Assembly (NCBI GenBank): GCA_013112555.1
Contig: JABFGK010000002.1
Location: forward strand, 1,116,001-1,180,000
Direction of reading: 5' to 3'
Source: Planctomycetota bacterium
GTDB taxonomy: Bacteria; Planctomycetota; Phycisphaerae; Phycisphaerales; UBA5793
Length of the DNA stretch: 64,000 nucleotides
A model generated the notes under the pieces. The model was not told where the DNA came from. It ran no database searches and worked only from the letters and a program-made list of their open reading frames with translations. Both the position numbers and the translations under genes were made by a program. How positions within the stretch are numbered: the first letter of the stretch is position 1; every line of letters begins with the position of its first letter. This document shows, one piece after another, positions 28,364 to 38,065 of the stretch.

Positions 28364-29347
28364 TCAGGTCAACCCGACCCATGCGCCATCCGGATCCGCG
28401 CGCTGGAACGCGTTCTGCACGCTCGCGATCACCGGTTTCGGCAACGGTCCTTTCGTCGCGATGCGAACATTCGACAACGCATTCTCGGCACTCGTCGTCC
28501 CCACAATGGCGACATGAACCCCTGGAATTGACAACGTGAAACGGAGCGCGAGTTCCGCCCACAGACGTGAGTCCGGCTTGGTCCGATCAAGATCATCACA
28601 GGCGTCCAGATCGAGCGAATCGAGTGCGAGTCCCATCGAAGCAAAACGCTCATGGTACGGCTGGGCATACCCGCGGTATCGCTCATATTGATCGTCGAGT
28701 GTCTTCCATGCTGCGTTGGCGAGCGGTCGCTTTGCCATCACGCCGATGTTCTGCTGCAGTGTGCTCGGGAGCACGGCCTGAATGTTAACCTGATCGCAGA
28801 TGCTGACCGACGTCTGAATGATTGCAATATCGTCAAGTGTTGCAGCATGCGCGGCGGCCTCATTGTCGCCGGAGTACCCGACAAAGCGAACCTTACCCTG
28901 CTCGCGTGCCTTCACGGCGGCCCCGAGCGCCTCGCCCGCTTTGAGTACATCGAGAGAGCAGGTATGAAGCAGCAGCACATCAAGATGATCGGTGTTAAGT
29001 CGTTTCAGTGATCGCTCGACATTGGATGTAATAACGGTCGGGGTGAAATCATCATCACTTTCGTCCCCGGCCTTACTGTGGCCGCACTTGCTGACGAGGA
29101 TGTACTCGCTACGTCGGTCGGCGATGGTGTTCCCGATCATCTCCTCCGACCCGTAGTAACACGAGGCCGTGTCGATGAGATTCACGCCGTGGTCGAGCAG
29201 CGCATTGAGCACCCGGCCGACTTCATCGCGCTCGGTGCCCAACATGCCGACCGGGGCCCCGCCGAATCCGAGGGGGCTGACCATCAGGCCGGTCCGGCCG
29301 AACGGGCGGTACATATCTTTTGTGATGCCGTCAGTGGTAATCGTCAT
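28364..29347 (-). CDS. Aldo/keto reductase family oxidoreductase
   Basis: 327 residues. A TIM-barrel NAD(P)H-dependent oxidoreductase with the family's catalytic segments: Asp in LIDTASCYYGSEEMIG (about residue 58) with the Tyr in the same stretch, Lys in YILVSKCGH (about 86), and a His-bearing strand LDVLLLHTCSLD (about 125). The C-terminal part with the GVHVAIVGTTSAENAL segment is the phosphate-binding end typical of the AKR fold. It follows the Gfo/Idh/MocA gene with a 39-base gap in the same direction, which suggests sugar-derivative metabolism. The substrate is unknown. Confidence 0.88.
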   Translation of the reverse strand: MTITTDGITKDMYRPFGRTGLMVSPLGFGGAPVGMLGTERDEVGRVLNALLDHGVNLIDTASCYYGSEEMIGNTIADRRSEYILVSKCGHSKAGDESDDDFTPTVITSNVERSLKRLNTDHLDVLLLHTCSLDVLKAGEALGAAVKAREQGKVRFVGYSGDNEAAAHAATLDDIAIIQTSVSICDQVNIQAVLPSTLQQNIGVMAKRPLANAAWKTLDDQYERYRGYAQPYHERFASMGLALDSLDLDACDDLDRTKPDSRLWAELALRFTLSIPGVHVAIVGTTSAENALSNVRIATKGPLPKPVIASVQNAFQRADPDGAWVGLT

Positions 29348-29386
29348 TGTTGCAATCTGTCCTCAGGGCACGTCGTCGGATTCGAC

Positions 29387-30727
29387 TTATATAAGGTTGT
29401 ATCGGCCGGGAATGACCAGGCCGTGTTGCGGCGCCGGCGTCTCCCACGTGAGATTGTCAGGCATGAGGCTCAGTTGTGAGTTTGCCGCAAAGTCGAACGT
29501 GACTTCCTTGCCCGAGTAGGCGGCAAAGCGACCCAGGACGGCGGTCAGCGAACTGTTGGCCGTCGCTTCGACTTCGACGATCGGCTCGCCGTTGCGAATG
29601 GAGTCGATGAGATCGGCATGTTCCTTAACATACGGGTTCAGCCCGCGCTCGTCGATCCGGTAGAGTTCCTGGCCGTCATGGTTCAGGATGAGCGAGTTGC
29701 CGGGATTCACATGGGCCACACCCTTTGTGCCGACGAACGTGTTGATGACCTTCCAGTCCGAGCCGGGAATCTGGCGGCACTTGAAGGAGATGTTCACGCC
29801 GCCGGGGTATTCATAGTCCATGGAGATGTGATCGTAGATTTCACTGTCGGCCGGTCGGGTCATTTGCCCGCCGGAGCCGTAGGCTTTGACAGGCGGCTGA
29901 TCTTTCAATGCCCAGTTGACGGCATCGAGATTGTGGACGGCTTGCTCGCAGATCTGGTCACCGCAGAGCCAGACGAAGTGATACCAGTTGTACAACTGGT
30001 ACTGGAGGTCGGTCATCCCTTCGAGGCGTTTCCGATACCAGATTCCCTCTGAGCAGTAATAACTGATGCCGCTGGTAATGTCGCCGATGACGCCGTCATG
30101 AATTCGCTTGATCGCCTCCATGTAGCTCGGCTGACGGCGGTACTGTGTGCCGGTCACGATGGCCGTCTTGTTCATCTTGGCGAGTTTTGCTGATTCGAGG
30201 ACGGAGCGGAAGCCGGCCGGATCCACGCATACCGGTTTCTCGGCAAAGACGTGCTTGCCGGCCTTGACGGCTGCGGCCATGTGGACCGGGCGGAATCCAG
30301 GTGAGGTGGTCAGAATGACGACATCAACCTGTGGGTGGTTGATGACCTTGTGATAGGCATCCAGCCCTCCGTACATACTGTCATCGGACACCTGGACCTT
30401 GGGGGCGATCTGTTCGGAATCGAGTAGATTCTGTCGTGCCTTTTGGCAGATGGAGACATCGAGATCGCCCATGGCAACGAGTTTGACCCCTTCGGATGAA
30501 TAGAGGTTGTCGTGGCAGGCACCTCGGCCGCGGCCACCGGTGCCGATGACCCCGATGCCGATCTCCGCAGAATTCCCGCCGAAGACGCCGGTTCGGGCAG
30601 CAGCGGCAGCCTGAAGTGTGGAGCCGATCGCCAATGGGCCTGCAAACGCAGCAGCGGCAGTGGCTTTTGCAAAGCCCCGGCGAGTGATTTCAGGCTGGTT
30701 TCGATGTTGGCTATTGTGGGAGTTCAT
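29387..30727 (-). CDS. Tat-exported Gfo/Idh/MocA family oxidoreductase
   Basis: 446 residues. A twin-arginine signal (ITRRGFAKATAAAAFAGPLA) is followed by the NAD(P)-binding Rossmann motif IGVIGTGGRGRG, the GKHVFAEKPVCVD segment whose EKP lysine is typical of the family's active site, and the C-terminal oxidoreductase domain (DHISMDYEYPGGVNISFKCR). Planctomycete genomes carry many of these exported dehydrogenases, thought to act on sugar-like compounds in the periplasm. The ATG at 30727 is used, as an upstream start at 30742 adds only five residues. It is the first gene of a pair with the downstream aldo/keto reductase. Confidence 0.9.
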   Translation of the reverse strand: MNSHNSQHRNQPEITRRGFAKATAAAAFAGPLAIGSTLQAAAAARTGVFGGNSAEIGIGVIGTGGRGRGACHDNLYSSEGVKLVAMGDLDVSICQKARQNLLDSEQIAPKVQVSDDSMYGGLDAYHKVINHPQVDVVILTTSPGFRPVHMAAAVKAGKHVFAEKPVCVDPAGFRSVLESAKLAKMNKTAIVTGTQYRRQPSYMEAIKRIHDGVIGDITSGISYYCSEGIWYRKRLEGMTDLQYQLYNWYHFVWLCGDQICEQAVHNLDAVNWALKDQPPVKAYGSGGQMTRPADSEIYDHISMDYEYPGGVNISFKCRQIPGSDWKVINTFVGTKGVAHVNPGNSLILNHDGQELYRIDERGLNPYVKEHADLIDSIRNGEPIVEVEATANSSLTAVLGRFAAYSGKEVTFDFAANSQLSLMPDNLTWETPAPQHGLVIPGRYNLI

Positions 30728-30843
30728 GTCCGCCCGCTCCATATGTGTGTGGTTTGGTGTGGTATTGTGTGTGTCTTGTGCTTCATTCTACCAGTGTTGC
30801 AGGCATTGGGGGCAGGCGATATTGCCCAATGTGGCATCGGCTG

Positions 30844-31272
30844 CTATGCGGTGGGCATGGCATCCACAATCGCCTGGCACAGCGCAGGGGCATCGTCTTT
30901 GTCGATCGGGGCCGCAGGCCAGTTGTGCGGCAGCCCGGAGCCGTCTGCATGCTTGGGGATGATGTGGAAGTGGACGTGGGGGATGAGTTGGCCGGCCGGC
31001 CGACCCGTGTTGCACAGGACGTTGTAGGCAGTGGTCCCGGTGGCCTTCATAACCGCTGCTGCGACTGTCGGGAGGGCACGCCCCAGGGCTGCGGCTGTCT
31101 CGGGCGGGAGTTGGTCGATGCGTTCGTAGCGCGTTTTCGGGATCACGAGGGTGTGGCCGCGACTCAGGGGGTTGATGTCCAGAAACGCATAGACGAGTTC
31201 GTTTTCGTAGACTTTGTGGGATGGGATCTCGCCGGCCACGATTCGCTCGAATAGATGATCAAGATCGGACAT
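30844..31272 (-). CDS. HIT family (histidine triad) nucleotide-binding hydrolase
   Basis: 142 residues, the usual length for the Hint group. The signature histidine triad is present as HVHFHIIP near residue 100, preceded by the LSRGHTLVIPKTRYERIDQL segment. Family members hydrolyse nucleoside phosphoramidates or dinucleoside polyphosphates. The ATG at 31272 is the right start because the conserved domain begins at residue 5, and the frame upstream to 31368 is only an open extension. It lies 43 bases after the transporter gene in the same direction. Confidence 0.94.
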   Translation of the reverse strand: MSDLDHLFERIVAGEIPSHKVYENELVYAFLDINPLSRGHTLVIPKTRYERIDQLPPETAAALGRALPTVAAAVMKATGTTAYNVLCNTGRPAGQLIPHVHFHIIPKHADGSGLPHNWPAAPIDKDDAPALCQAIVDAMPTA

Positions 31273-31315
31273 GGGTGTAGCGCTCCTGATGGTTGATCGG
31301 GGACACGGGGGGGTG

Positions 31316-32239
31316 TCAGGTTGTTGGCGTCCCGTCGGCATTCGGCAGTGCTTGTTTGTCGGCATCATGTTCAGCGGCCGGGTCGATCTGGAGATAGGGC
31401 GACAGCAGGCGGACGGCCAGGTAGATCAGGGGCGTGTCGAGCAGGGCTGCAACGAACTTGAAGGCATACCCCGTAGCGATGAACAGGAACAGGTGCATGG
31501 CCACCGATTGCCCCTCGGCAGCGGGCGGCAATGCCTTGGCCCAGAAGTAGGTGATGAGAATGACGGCGACCGTATCGACCAACTGACTGACGAGTGTCGA
31601 GCCGTTGTTGCGCAGCCAGAGGTGTTTGCCCTTTGTCAGGCGCTTCCAGAAGTGGAAGACGTAGACATCGACGAACTGGGCAGTGAGATAGGCAATCATG
31701 GATGCCGTCACCGCCCCGAACGCCAGCGTTTTGACCTGAAAGAAGGTCCAGCCGGTTTCGATGTACTTGCCGTCTGCGGCTGAGAACTCGGGAACCGGCG
31801 GCATATGGGTGACGGGGTCGAGCGTGCCGAATCCCGGGAGGACGGATCCAAGCCAGAGGATGAACATGACCCAGATGTTGATCAGGAAACCGACGAAGAC
31901 GACGAAGTTGGCCCGACGGCGGCCGTAGAACTCGCTGATCAGGTCGGTACAGAGAAAGGTGATGGGATAGGGCAGGACGCCGACGGCAATGGCGAAGTTC
32001 AGTGCCCCGGGCCCGGAGGCTGGGACTCCCCAGCGCAGGGAGTGGCCGCCGGTGCCATCGGCCCCCCAGCCTGCCAGGATGATGAACCGGCTGATGCCGA
32101 GGATGTTGAGCATGGCGAGCGTGCCGAGAAACAGGCCGGCCAGGACGAGAAAGACGCGCTCGCGGCGGGCGTGGAGGGCGCTGGCCTCGATCGGGTGGAG
32201 CAGGTCGGGTTGGGGGTTCGGAGTACGGGTGGATGCCAT
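31316..32239 (-). CDS. Queuosine precursor transporter (YhhQ/VUT family)
   Basis: 307 residues. Six to seven transmembrane helices and the family signature TFLCTDLISEFYGRRRANFVVFVGF near residue 100, where the charged EFYGRRRA segment is diagnostic. A second conserved segment is TASMIAYLTAQFVDVYVFHFWKRLT. Family members import queuine or preQ1 for tRNA modification. It is longer than the E. coli protein because of an inserted periplasmic loop (PVTHMPPVPEFSAADGKY). Starts at 32239 and 32251 are both ATG and neither has a clear ribosome-binding site. No other queuosine gene is nearby. Confidence 0.88.
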   Translation of the reverse strand: MASTRTPNPQPDLLHPIEASALHARRERVFLVLAGLFLGTLAMLNILGISRFIILAGWGADGTGGHSLRWGVPASGPGALNFAIAVGVLPYPITFLCTDLISEFYGRRRANFVVFVGFLINIWVMFILWLGSVLPGFGTLDPVTHMPPVPEFSAADGKYIETGWTFFQVKTLAFGAVTASMIAYLTAQFVDVYVFHFWKRLTKGKHLWLRNNGSTLVSQLVDTVAVILITYFWAKALPPAAEGQSVAMHLFLFIATGYAFKFVAALLDTPLIYLAVRLLSPYLQIDPAAEHDADKQALPNADGTPTT

Positions 32240-32315
32240 TGGAAAAAGCATAGGCGGGAGAAGGAGGGGAATGTGGGGGGCGGATGAGTCTGACCGCCGT
32301 GCGTGGCCTGGTTGG

Positions 32316-33059
32316 TCAGTGCCGGCCGTCTTGCGCCCTTCGCTGCTGGGTCAGGCACGCGATCACCTCGGCCTCGGTCGTCTGCTCGAAGTTCTCGTAG
32401 CCGAGGCTGACGGCCCGCAGGTGAGCCGGGCAAAACGGGCAGATGACGTGGTCTACCTCAAGTCTCAGGTCTGCAACGACTTCCGCAGGGGCCACGGGGA
32501 CGCACAGGATGGTTGAGCGGACTGTGCCGGCTGCGCGCAGGCCGCGGATGGCAGCGCGGATCGAGGCCCCGGTTGCGATGCCGTCATCGACGATGATTGC
32601 CGTTTTTCCCATGATGTCCGGGCGCGGGTGCCCTGCGAGTGCCCGGTCATAGGAGGATCGTTGCTGCCGGATCAGGTCAATCTGCCGGTGTAGTTCCTGC
32701 TGTTGATAGTCATCAGGGAGAATCACCGTTTGGAGCAGGTGTTCATTCCAGACTGCCTGCGGAACCGGCTGCGTATCGACGACGGCCCCGATTGCGAGTT
32801 CGGGCTGGCGCGGCGCACCGATTTTTCGGACCAGCAGGACATCCAGCGGCGCATTGATGGCATCGGCAATCTGTTGCCCGACCACCACGCCCCCGCGCGG
32901 CAGGGCCAGCACCACTGCCTGTGCCGGTGCCTCTTTCTTGTCATCCTTGAGGTGTGTCACCACCTGTTCTGCCAGCACTCGGCCGGCGTGCATGCGATCG
33001 CGAAAGGGGGGCGGCTGGTCTGAACGATTGGGCCACGAGTCATTCATCATCATCATCAT
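32316..33059 (-). CDS. Phosphoribosyltransferase family protein
   Basis: About 247 residues. The PRPP-binding loop AIIVDDGIATGASI (about residue 145) is intact, and the early LPRGGVVVGQQIADAI segment provides the pyrophosphate loop. Stand-alone proteins of this type are often annotated as phosphoribosyltransferases of unknown base specificity. The start falls in a run of five ATG codons (33045-33059) that overlaps the TGA stop of the upstream vWA gene at 33056-33058, so translation is probably coupled and the exact first codon cannot be decided. Confidence 0.88.
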   Translation of the reverse strand: MMMMMNDSWPNRSDQPPPFRDRMHAGRVLAEQVVTHLKDDKKEAPAQAVVLALPRGGVVVGQQIADAINAPLDVLLVRKIGAPRQPELAIGAVVDTQPVPQAVWNEHLLQTVILPDDYQQQELHRQIDLIRQQRSSYDRALAGHPRPDIMGKTAIIVDDGIATGASIRAAIRGLRAAGTVRSTILCVPVAPAEVVADLRLEVDHVICPFCPAHLRAVSLGYENFEQTTEAEVIACLTQQRRAQDGRH

Positions 33060-35476
33060 CGCAATCCTGCCCGTCTTCGGCGGATCCACTCGGCAGCGAG
33101 CGAGCCGAGCAGGAGCGCAAACACCCAGGGCCGATGCCAGGCTTCGATCTGTCGGGAGACGGTGCGCCGGGCAACGGAGAGGTCAGCCAGGTGGCGAAGG
33201 AGTGTCTCCGGTTCCGCGAGCGGGATTGCCAGCCCGCCGGAGGATTCTGCGAGTGCTGCCATCACATCCGGCCGTGCCGAGGTGTCGATCAACTCGATCG
33301 ATGGGTCGGTGACGACAAAGCGCATCGTCAGCGGGGGGTCACGTCGGCCGTCTGAACGGAGCGGTCGGTCGAGGGTGACGGTGTGGACGCCCTCAATTTC
33401 CGGTCGGTACAACGCCTGATATTCTGCAGTATCAGTGGTCGTCGGCTGTGCCGGTGCCGCGGTCAGCGGGTGGGTGATCCCGTCCGGTGCAATGACTGTG
33501 AGATTCGGCTGAAACTGATTCGGATTGATGAAGCGTGTCTTGACGGTGACTTCCTGTGTCTGGCCGGGCCTCATTGAGAGATGGCGGAGTGACAGTCCGA
33601 CGGATTGTCCCGGGAGCAGGTCGGCCTGGCCGACCAGCCAGCGCACGGTTCGTTGCCAGAACAGGTCGTAGATTGCATTCAGATCGCCGTACCACTCCGG
33701 CAGGAGTTCCCATTGCCACATGCCGTCGGTCAGCACGGCCAGCACCTGCCCGCGGCCGGCAGCCATGTGGGCCAATGCAGCCGGGTACTGATCAGTGTCG
33801 TCGTCATCGAGTGTGGCGCGCAGCCAGACGGAGGACAGGGCTCGTTCGTCCTGCACGATGGTCTGGGCCATCATGCCCGGCAATGCTGTCAGGATTGCAT
33901 CGGTGTTCCCGAGTGCCGAGAGGTCGGTGGGGAGATTCGGCTCGACTTGCTGTTCAGGCCGCTTCAGTGTCCCGCCGGCCTGTCTCCAGAGTGTTTGCCC
34001 CCAGTTGACGGGGCTGATCGGGTCCAGTGCTTGTCTGGCATCCCGGCCGGCTTGCGTAGTGAGGTCAAACGGCATGCCGCGCGAGAAGATCAATGCGCCG
34101 CCGCGCTTGGTCACGAAGTCATGGAGCAATCGGCCCCCCTCGGTCCCGCCGAACCATCGCTCCGTTTTATGCCCGAGTATGACCATGTCATAGGCAAACA
34201 GATCCTCACGGGTATTCGGGATGGACGATACATCGGCCGATTCGTTCGTGTTGTGAGTCCGGCTGGTTGGTCTGAAATGTTGGAGTTGATCAGATCGGCC
34301 GAGGCCGGTGACGACGACCAGATCAACCTGATCGTCGTTGCGCAGGGCCCCAATCAGAAAACGCGTGTCCCAGTACGGCTCGTTTTCAAACAGCGCGACT
34401 CGGATATGCTCGTTTGTCACGCGCACAAATGCGTGGGCCGAGTTGTTGGCGGTTCTGATTTCGCCGGCCAGCGGCTGCACGCGTAACTCGTACATGCACA
34501 ACGCCCCGGCGGCAGCATCCCCGAGTTCGTGGGAACTGTCCTCGGGCGATTCAGGTGTGACCGGGAACGTGAGTCGTGTTCGTCTCGTGCGATCTGACAA
34601 GGACACCGCTTTCGATTCGATCGGCTCGCCATTTTGCAGCAGGGTGACCTGCACCGACTGGCCGTCGAACCCAACATGATCGAGTGTGCCGCGGAGTGTT
34701 GTTGCTTGACCGCGGAACACAAACGGCTGATCGCAGGACAAGGAAGCGCTGACGTCCGGCTGTCGGGCCGACCCGCCCAGACTGACGGTGTGGACCGTCA
34801 CGTTTGAGCCGCCTGCTCGATTGCCAAGTCGATCGGCGTCCTGAATATCGAAGCCGGCAGCCGAGGTGTCGCGCCCATCTGAGACCAGCACAATCACGCT
34901 CTGTTCTGCGGGGTCGTGCTGTGCCAGAAGCGTTTGTACACTGCTTCGAATGTATGTGGCATCGCCGGTGGCTGTCATGTTCTCCTGATCGGCAGGGCGC
35001 ACATGGTCTTGAATTTGATAGATGCTGACGTCGGCACGTTGCGAGAGTTGGTTGATGAATGCAGGGTCAAGCCAGCGCGCGCGGGCAGCGTTCAAGCGGC
35101 TGACCGCTTCTGATGAACCGGGCTGAGGGACGTCGGCCACACACATGCTCTCTGAGGTATCGAATACGATCAGTACTTCCGCATTCTCTGGTGATGGTGC
35201 CCTCTGTGCGTCAAGCACTTCGATCGTCGGATTCAGCAGCATCGCACATAAGATCAAGGTTGAGGTAAGCCGGAGAAGCAGGAGCAGGCGCATAGCGTTG
35301 GCTGCAACGTGCAGCCCCCTGCCGGCCCAGCAGCGGACTTCCCATACTGTGACGAGCGCGATCAGCGCGATGAGCGCGGCCACCACGAGTGGTGGCATGA
35401 CCGGCTGCCAGGTCACCGGGCCGGTGGACCGCCATCCGTCAGCAGAGAGCGCCAGTTGGCACAGCATGGGCGTCAT
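33056..35476 (-). CDS. von Willebrand A domain membrane protein
   Basis: 806 residues. Two N-terminal membrane helices (VVAALIALIALVTVW and LLLLLRLTSTLILCAML), then a vWA domain with a DTSESM metal-ion motif (about residue 108), Ig-like strands, and a C-terminal glutamine-amidotransferase-like fold region (YDMVILGHK, GGALIFSRGMP) usual in planctomycete proteins of this class. A final hydrophobic segment (WVFALLLGSLAAEWIRRRR) anchors it. It overlaps the upstream BatA-like gene by four bases (ATGA) and the downstream phosphoribosyltransferase at its stop. These paired proteins usually sit with a MoxR ATPase and a DUF58 protein, neither of which is here. Confidence 0.85.
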   Translation of the reverse strand: MTPMLCQLALSADGWRSTGPVTWQPVMPPLVVAALIALIALVTVWEVRCWAGRGLHVAANAMRLLLLLRLTSTLILCAMLLNPTIEVLDAQRAPSPENAEVLIVFDTSESMCVADVPQPGSSEAVSRLNAARARWLDPAFINQLSQRADVSIYQIQDHVRPADQENMTATGDATYIRSSVQTLLAQHDPAEQSVIVLVSDGRDTSAAGFDIQDADRLGNRAGGSNVTVHTVSLGGSARQPDVSASLSCDQPFVFRGQATTLRGTLDHVGFDGQSVQVTLLQNGEPIESKAVSLSDRTRRTRLTFPVTPESPEDSSHELGDAAAGALCMYELRVQPLAGEIRTANNSAHAFVRVTNEHIRVALFENEPYWDTRFLIGALRNDDQVDLVVVTGLGRSDQLQHFRPTSRTHNTNESADVSSIPNTREDLFAYDMVILGHKTERWFGGTEGGRLLHDFVTKRGGALIFSRGMPFDLTTQAGRDARQALDPISPVNWGQTLWRQAGGTLKRPEQQVEPNLPTDLSALGNTDAILTALPGMMAQTIVQDERALSSVWLRATLDDDDTDQYPAALAHMAAGRGQVLAVLTDGMWQWELLPEWYGDLNAIYDLFWQRTVRWLVGQADLLPGQSVGLSLRHLSMRPGQTQEVTVKTRFINPNQFQPNLTVIAPDGITHPLTAAPAQPTTTDTAEYQALYRPEIEGVHTVTLDRPLRSDGRRDPPLTMRFVVTDPSIELIDTSARPDVMAALAESSGGLAIPLAEPETLLRHLADLSVARRTVSRQIEAWHRPWVFALLLGSLAAEWIRRRRAGLR

Positions 35477-37839
35477 GCGTTGCGACCTCCCTGCTCGCCT
35501 GATTTCACGGTTTCCTGTGTGTTGCGCCCGGATCCGACGGAATGCGCAATGGCGACCTGGGTTGCCAGCAGCAGGACGCTCAACAGCGTCAGAATCGGCC
35601 AGAGTTGTGCCGATTGATAGGACGTGACAAGCATCGCTTCCTGCGATGATTGTGCGTGCCCGATGACGCGGGAGGTTTCGATCGCGCTGTGCGAACCAGC
35701 CGGTGGCTCGGTCTCAGACTTCGGCAGCACGTCGTTCGGCGTGAGGCATGTCAGATCGGATTCAAGCGGATCCAGGCGAACGGTGACTCCGGCAAGGTGC
35801 GTTCCTGTGTCCCGATGCTGAAACCAAATAACGCCCGGAGTGTTCGTGCGGTCAATACGGGCATCGAAGTTCCCAGGCGTCCCGATGAGTGTGAACGGTG
35901 TTGTGACCGGCACTGTCTCGACTGTTTCCGTACTAATATCTTCGCCGGGTTTAATGAGCGCGGTGCCGGACAATGGGACGGTACATCCATGACCGACATA
36001 GCAGGGAGCCGGCGAAGCGGTGGGGCGCGCCACGGAAGCGACCAGTTCCTGCATGAGCCCGGGGAACAGCGGGCTTCTTGTCAGATCACACTGCGTTGGA
36101 CTGATCGAGCCGGCCCACATTGCCAGGGTGCCATGGCCGAGCGACTGTGATGCAATGATCGGCCTGTCCTCGGGCGTTGCCAGGTACACGTTGGCGCTCC
36201 CGGATGCCGTCGTTGCGGGCATGTATGCTGTACGACTGAGGATGCCCTGCAACAGATCGGATACGTTCACACCCGTATCACCGGTACTTGTCAGAAAGGC
36301 CGTCAGTGAGTCATTGGCCTGTGTTGATGCCGAGAGGGATGTTGCACCGTCAGTATGGTCAGGGCGGGTTACGGTCAGTGGGAGTTGCCTCACGCGGCCT
36401 GAGTCATCTGAATGTTCCGACAGGAGATCTGCTGCTTCGGGCGTATCGATGAGCCAGACGGCCCCGAGGCCTGCCCGTGCAATCCAGTCCTGCAGCGTTG
36501 CTACGTCCTGCCGTGTCAGGTCGGGGTGTTCACAGATGACGATGGCATCAAGTGATGTCCATGTCGAATCCTCGGAATACGCGGGAATCTGTGGCCCGAG
36601 ATTCTCGATCCGGATCGACGATGCTAGGTCCGGCGCCAGCGCCATTGATATGTAATACGCAGCGCCGGTCTTCGGTGATGGGGTGACCAGACCGACACGA
36701 TACCCGCTTCGAACGCGCACACAGACAGAGCGTGTGTCATCGATCGGCAAGGCATCCGGCATGTCGGACACAATGGCTGCTTTGAGGTGGACCATGCCGG
36801 GTGAGGAGAAAGTGTGGCTGTAGGTTACTTGTCGTTGCTGGGCCGGTGCGAGCGAGTAGGCCGGGCGGGCCAGTTCCGCGTCGTCGGCTGTCAGCACGAA
36901 TGAAGCCGTGGCCGCACTGTCCGGAGAATGGTTTTCGAGCGTCACATTGACCGTCACCTGCTGGCCGGCGATCGGCACGATCGGCTCGGTCGTGAGATCA
37001 ACGATACTGATGTTCTCGTTCGAGATCCCGAGGCCAACCTGGCGGATTGACACGGTTGTGTACCCGTTGACATCGGCAAACCAGGATTCAAGTGCTTGTC
37101 CTCCCCCGGTCGTCGGCCACTGATTCGCCTGCATATCCGATATGAAGACGATCTCACGGTTCGGCACGGAGGTCGCGTTTGCGCTCCGGGTTGCAGCGTC
37201 ACGCTCCAACAGACGACGCGCATAGAGAGCTGCCCGCCGGAGATCGGCCCGCTCCCACGTCGGGGCGGCTGCATCGAGTCGTTCGGACAAGGCATTGAAG
37301 TCGGCTGTCAGATCCGGCAAGAGCGCGCGCGGTCGGACTCCGGCAATGAGCACGGCGGCGCTGTCTGCCGGGGCTTGCAATGTACCCAGGATCTGCCGGG
37401 CCTGGTATTGTGCTTCGGAGAACAGCGACCGGCCGCTGCTGACGCGTTGCATCGAAGCCGAGGCATCGAGAATGATGATGACATGGCGGCCTGAACTCGT
37501 CATCGGCAAACGAAGTGGAAGCGATCGGGCAGCCTGTGTGACAGTCCCACTGCCGGCAGCAGCGGCGCGATCGACTTGCCAGGCCGGTTGCGCGAAGGCA
37601 AGCACAATCGCTGCGACCGCAGCACTGCGAACCAGCAGCAGCAACCAATCACGGACCCGTGCATGATTGGCGGCCTCTGAGCGGCTCTGATGAAAGAAGC
37701 GGGCGGTCGGAATGACGATGGTGCGTCGGGCACGGCCTCCGAGCAGGTGAATCAGGAGCGGCAATGCAGCCAATCCCAGCAGCCAGAGCCAGGGGGCAGC
37801 CAGGAACGTGATCGATGCAAAATGATTCGGGATGCTCAT
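35473..37839 (-). CDS. BatA-type membrane protein with vWA domain
   Basis: 788 residues. The N-terminus matches the BatA double-transmembrane domain: helix LAAPWLWLLGLAALPLLIHL, the RRTIVIPTARFF segment, and a second helix LLLLVRSAAVAAIVLAFAQP. A vWA domain with DASASM follows (about residue 130), then a middle part with Ig-like strands and a C-terminal helix (LWPILTLLSVLLLATQVAIA). DASASM differs slightly from the DxSxS consensus only in spacing residues, so metal binding is likely kept. It is the first gene of the leftward cluster and is translationally coupled to the next vWA gene. Confidence 0.85.
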   Translation of the reverse strand: MSIPNHFASITFLAAPWLWLLGLAALPLLIHLLGGRARRTIVIPTARFFHQSRSEAANHARVRDWLLLLVRSAAVAAIVLAFAQPAWQVDRAAAAGSGTVTQAARSLPLRLPMTSSGRHVIIILDASASMQRVSSGRSLFSEAQYQARQILGTLQAPADSAAVLIAGVRPRALLPDLTADFNALSERLDAAAPTWERADLRRAALYARRLLERDAATRSANATSVPNREIVFISDMQANQWPTTGGGQALESWFADVNGYTTVSIRQVGLGISNENISIVDLTTEPIVPIAGQQVTVNVTLENHSPDSAATASFVLTADDAELARPAYSLAPAQQRQVTYSHTFSSPGMVHLKAAIVSDMPDALPIDDTRSVCVRVRSGYRVGLVTPSPKTGAAYYISMALAPDLASSIRIENLGPQIPAYSEDSTWTSLDAIVICEHPDLTRQDVATLQDWIARAGLGAVWLIDTPEAADLLSEHSDDSGRVRQLPLTVTRPDHTDGATSLSASTQANDSLTAFLTSTGDTGVNVSDLLQGILSRTAYMPATTASGSANVYLATPEDRPIIASQSLGHGTLAMWAGSISPTQCDLTRSPLFPGLMQELVASVARPTASPAPCYVGHGCTVPLSGTALIKPGEDISTETVETVPVTTPFTLIGTPGNFDARIDRTNTPGVIWFQHRDTGTHLAGVTVRLDPLESDLTCLTPNDVLPKSETEPPAGSHSAIETSRVIGHAQSSQEAMLVTSYQSAQLWPILTLLSVLLLATQVAIAHSVGSGRNTQETVKSGEQGGRNA

Positions 37840-37888
37840 GAGTCGGGCCGGCTTCGTTTCATCGAGGTGGCGCCACGTGTTTTTTCGC

Positions 37889-37917
37889 TTTCAATGGGGC
37901 GCGATACAGTTTATACT
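37889..37917 (+). promoter_or_regulatory. Possible promoter of the ECF sigma gene
   Basis: TTTCAA, 17 bases, TATACT. The -10 is near consensus and the -35 poor. It lies about 150 bases before the sigma start in the 226-base divergent gap. Confidence 0.3.
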
Positions 37918-38065
37918 GATTCAAATAGGATGATCACGGCGTAATTTGCGCAAGGGAGGGTCTTTCGTGTCCTGGCAGTTACTTCTCAGATCGTCATTTC
38001 ACCCCTTTTCAGTGGATGAATCGACGCGCTGACGCAGGGATCACGCTCTGGCTTTCGGGGACAGA

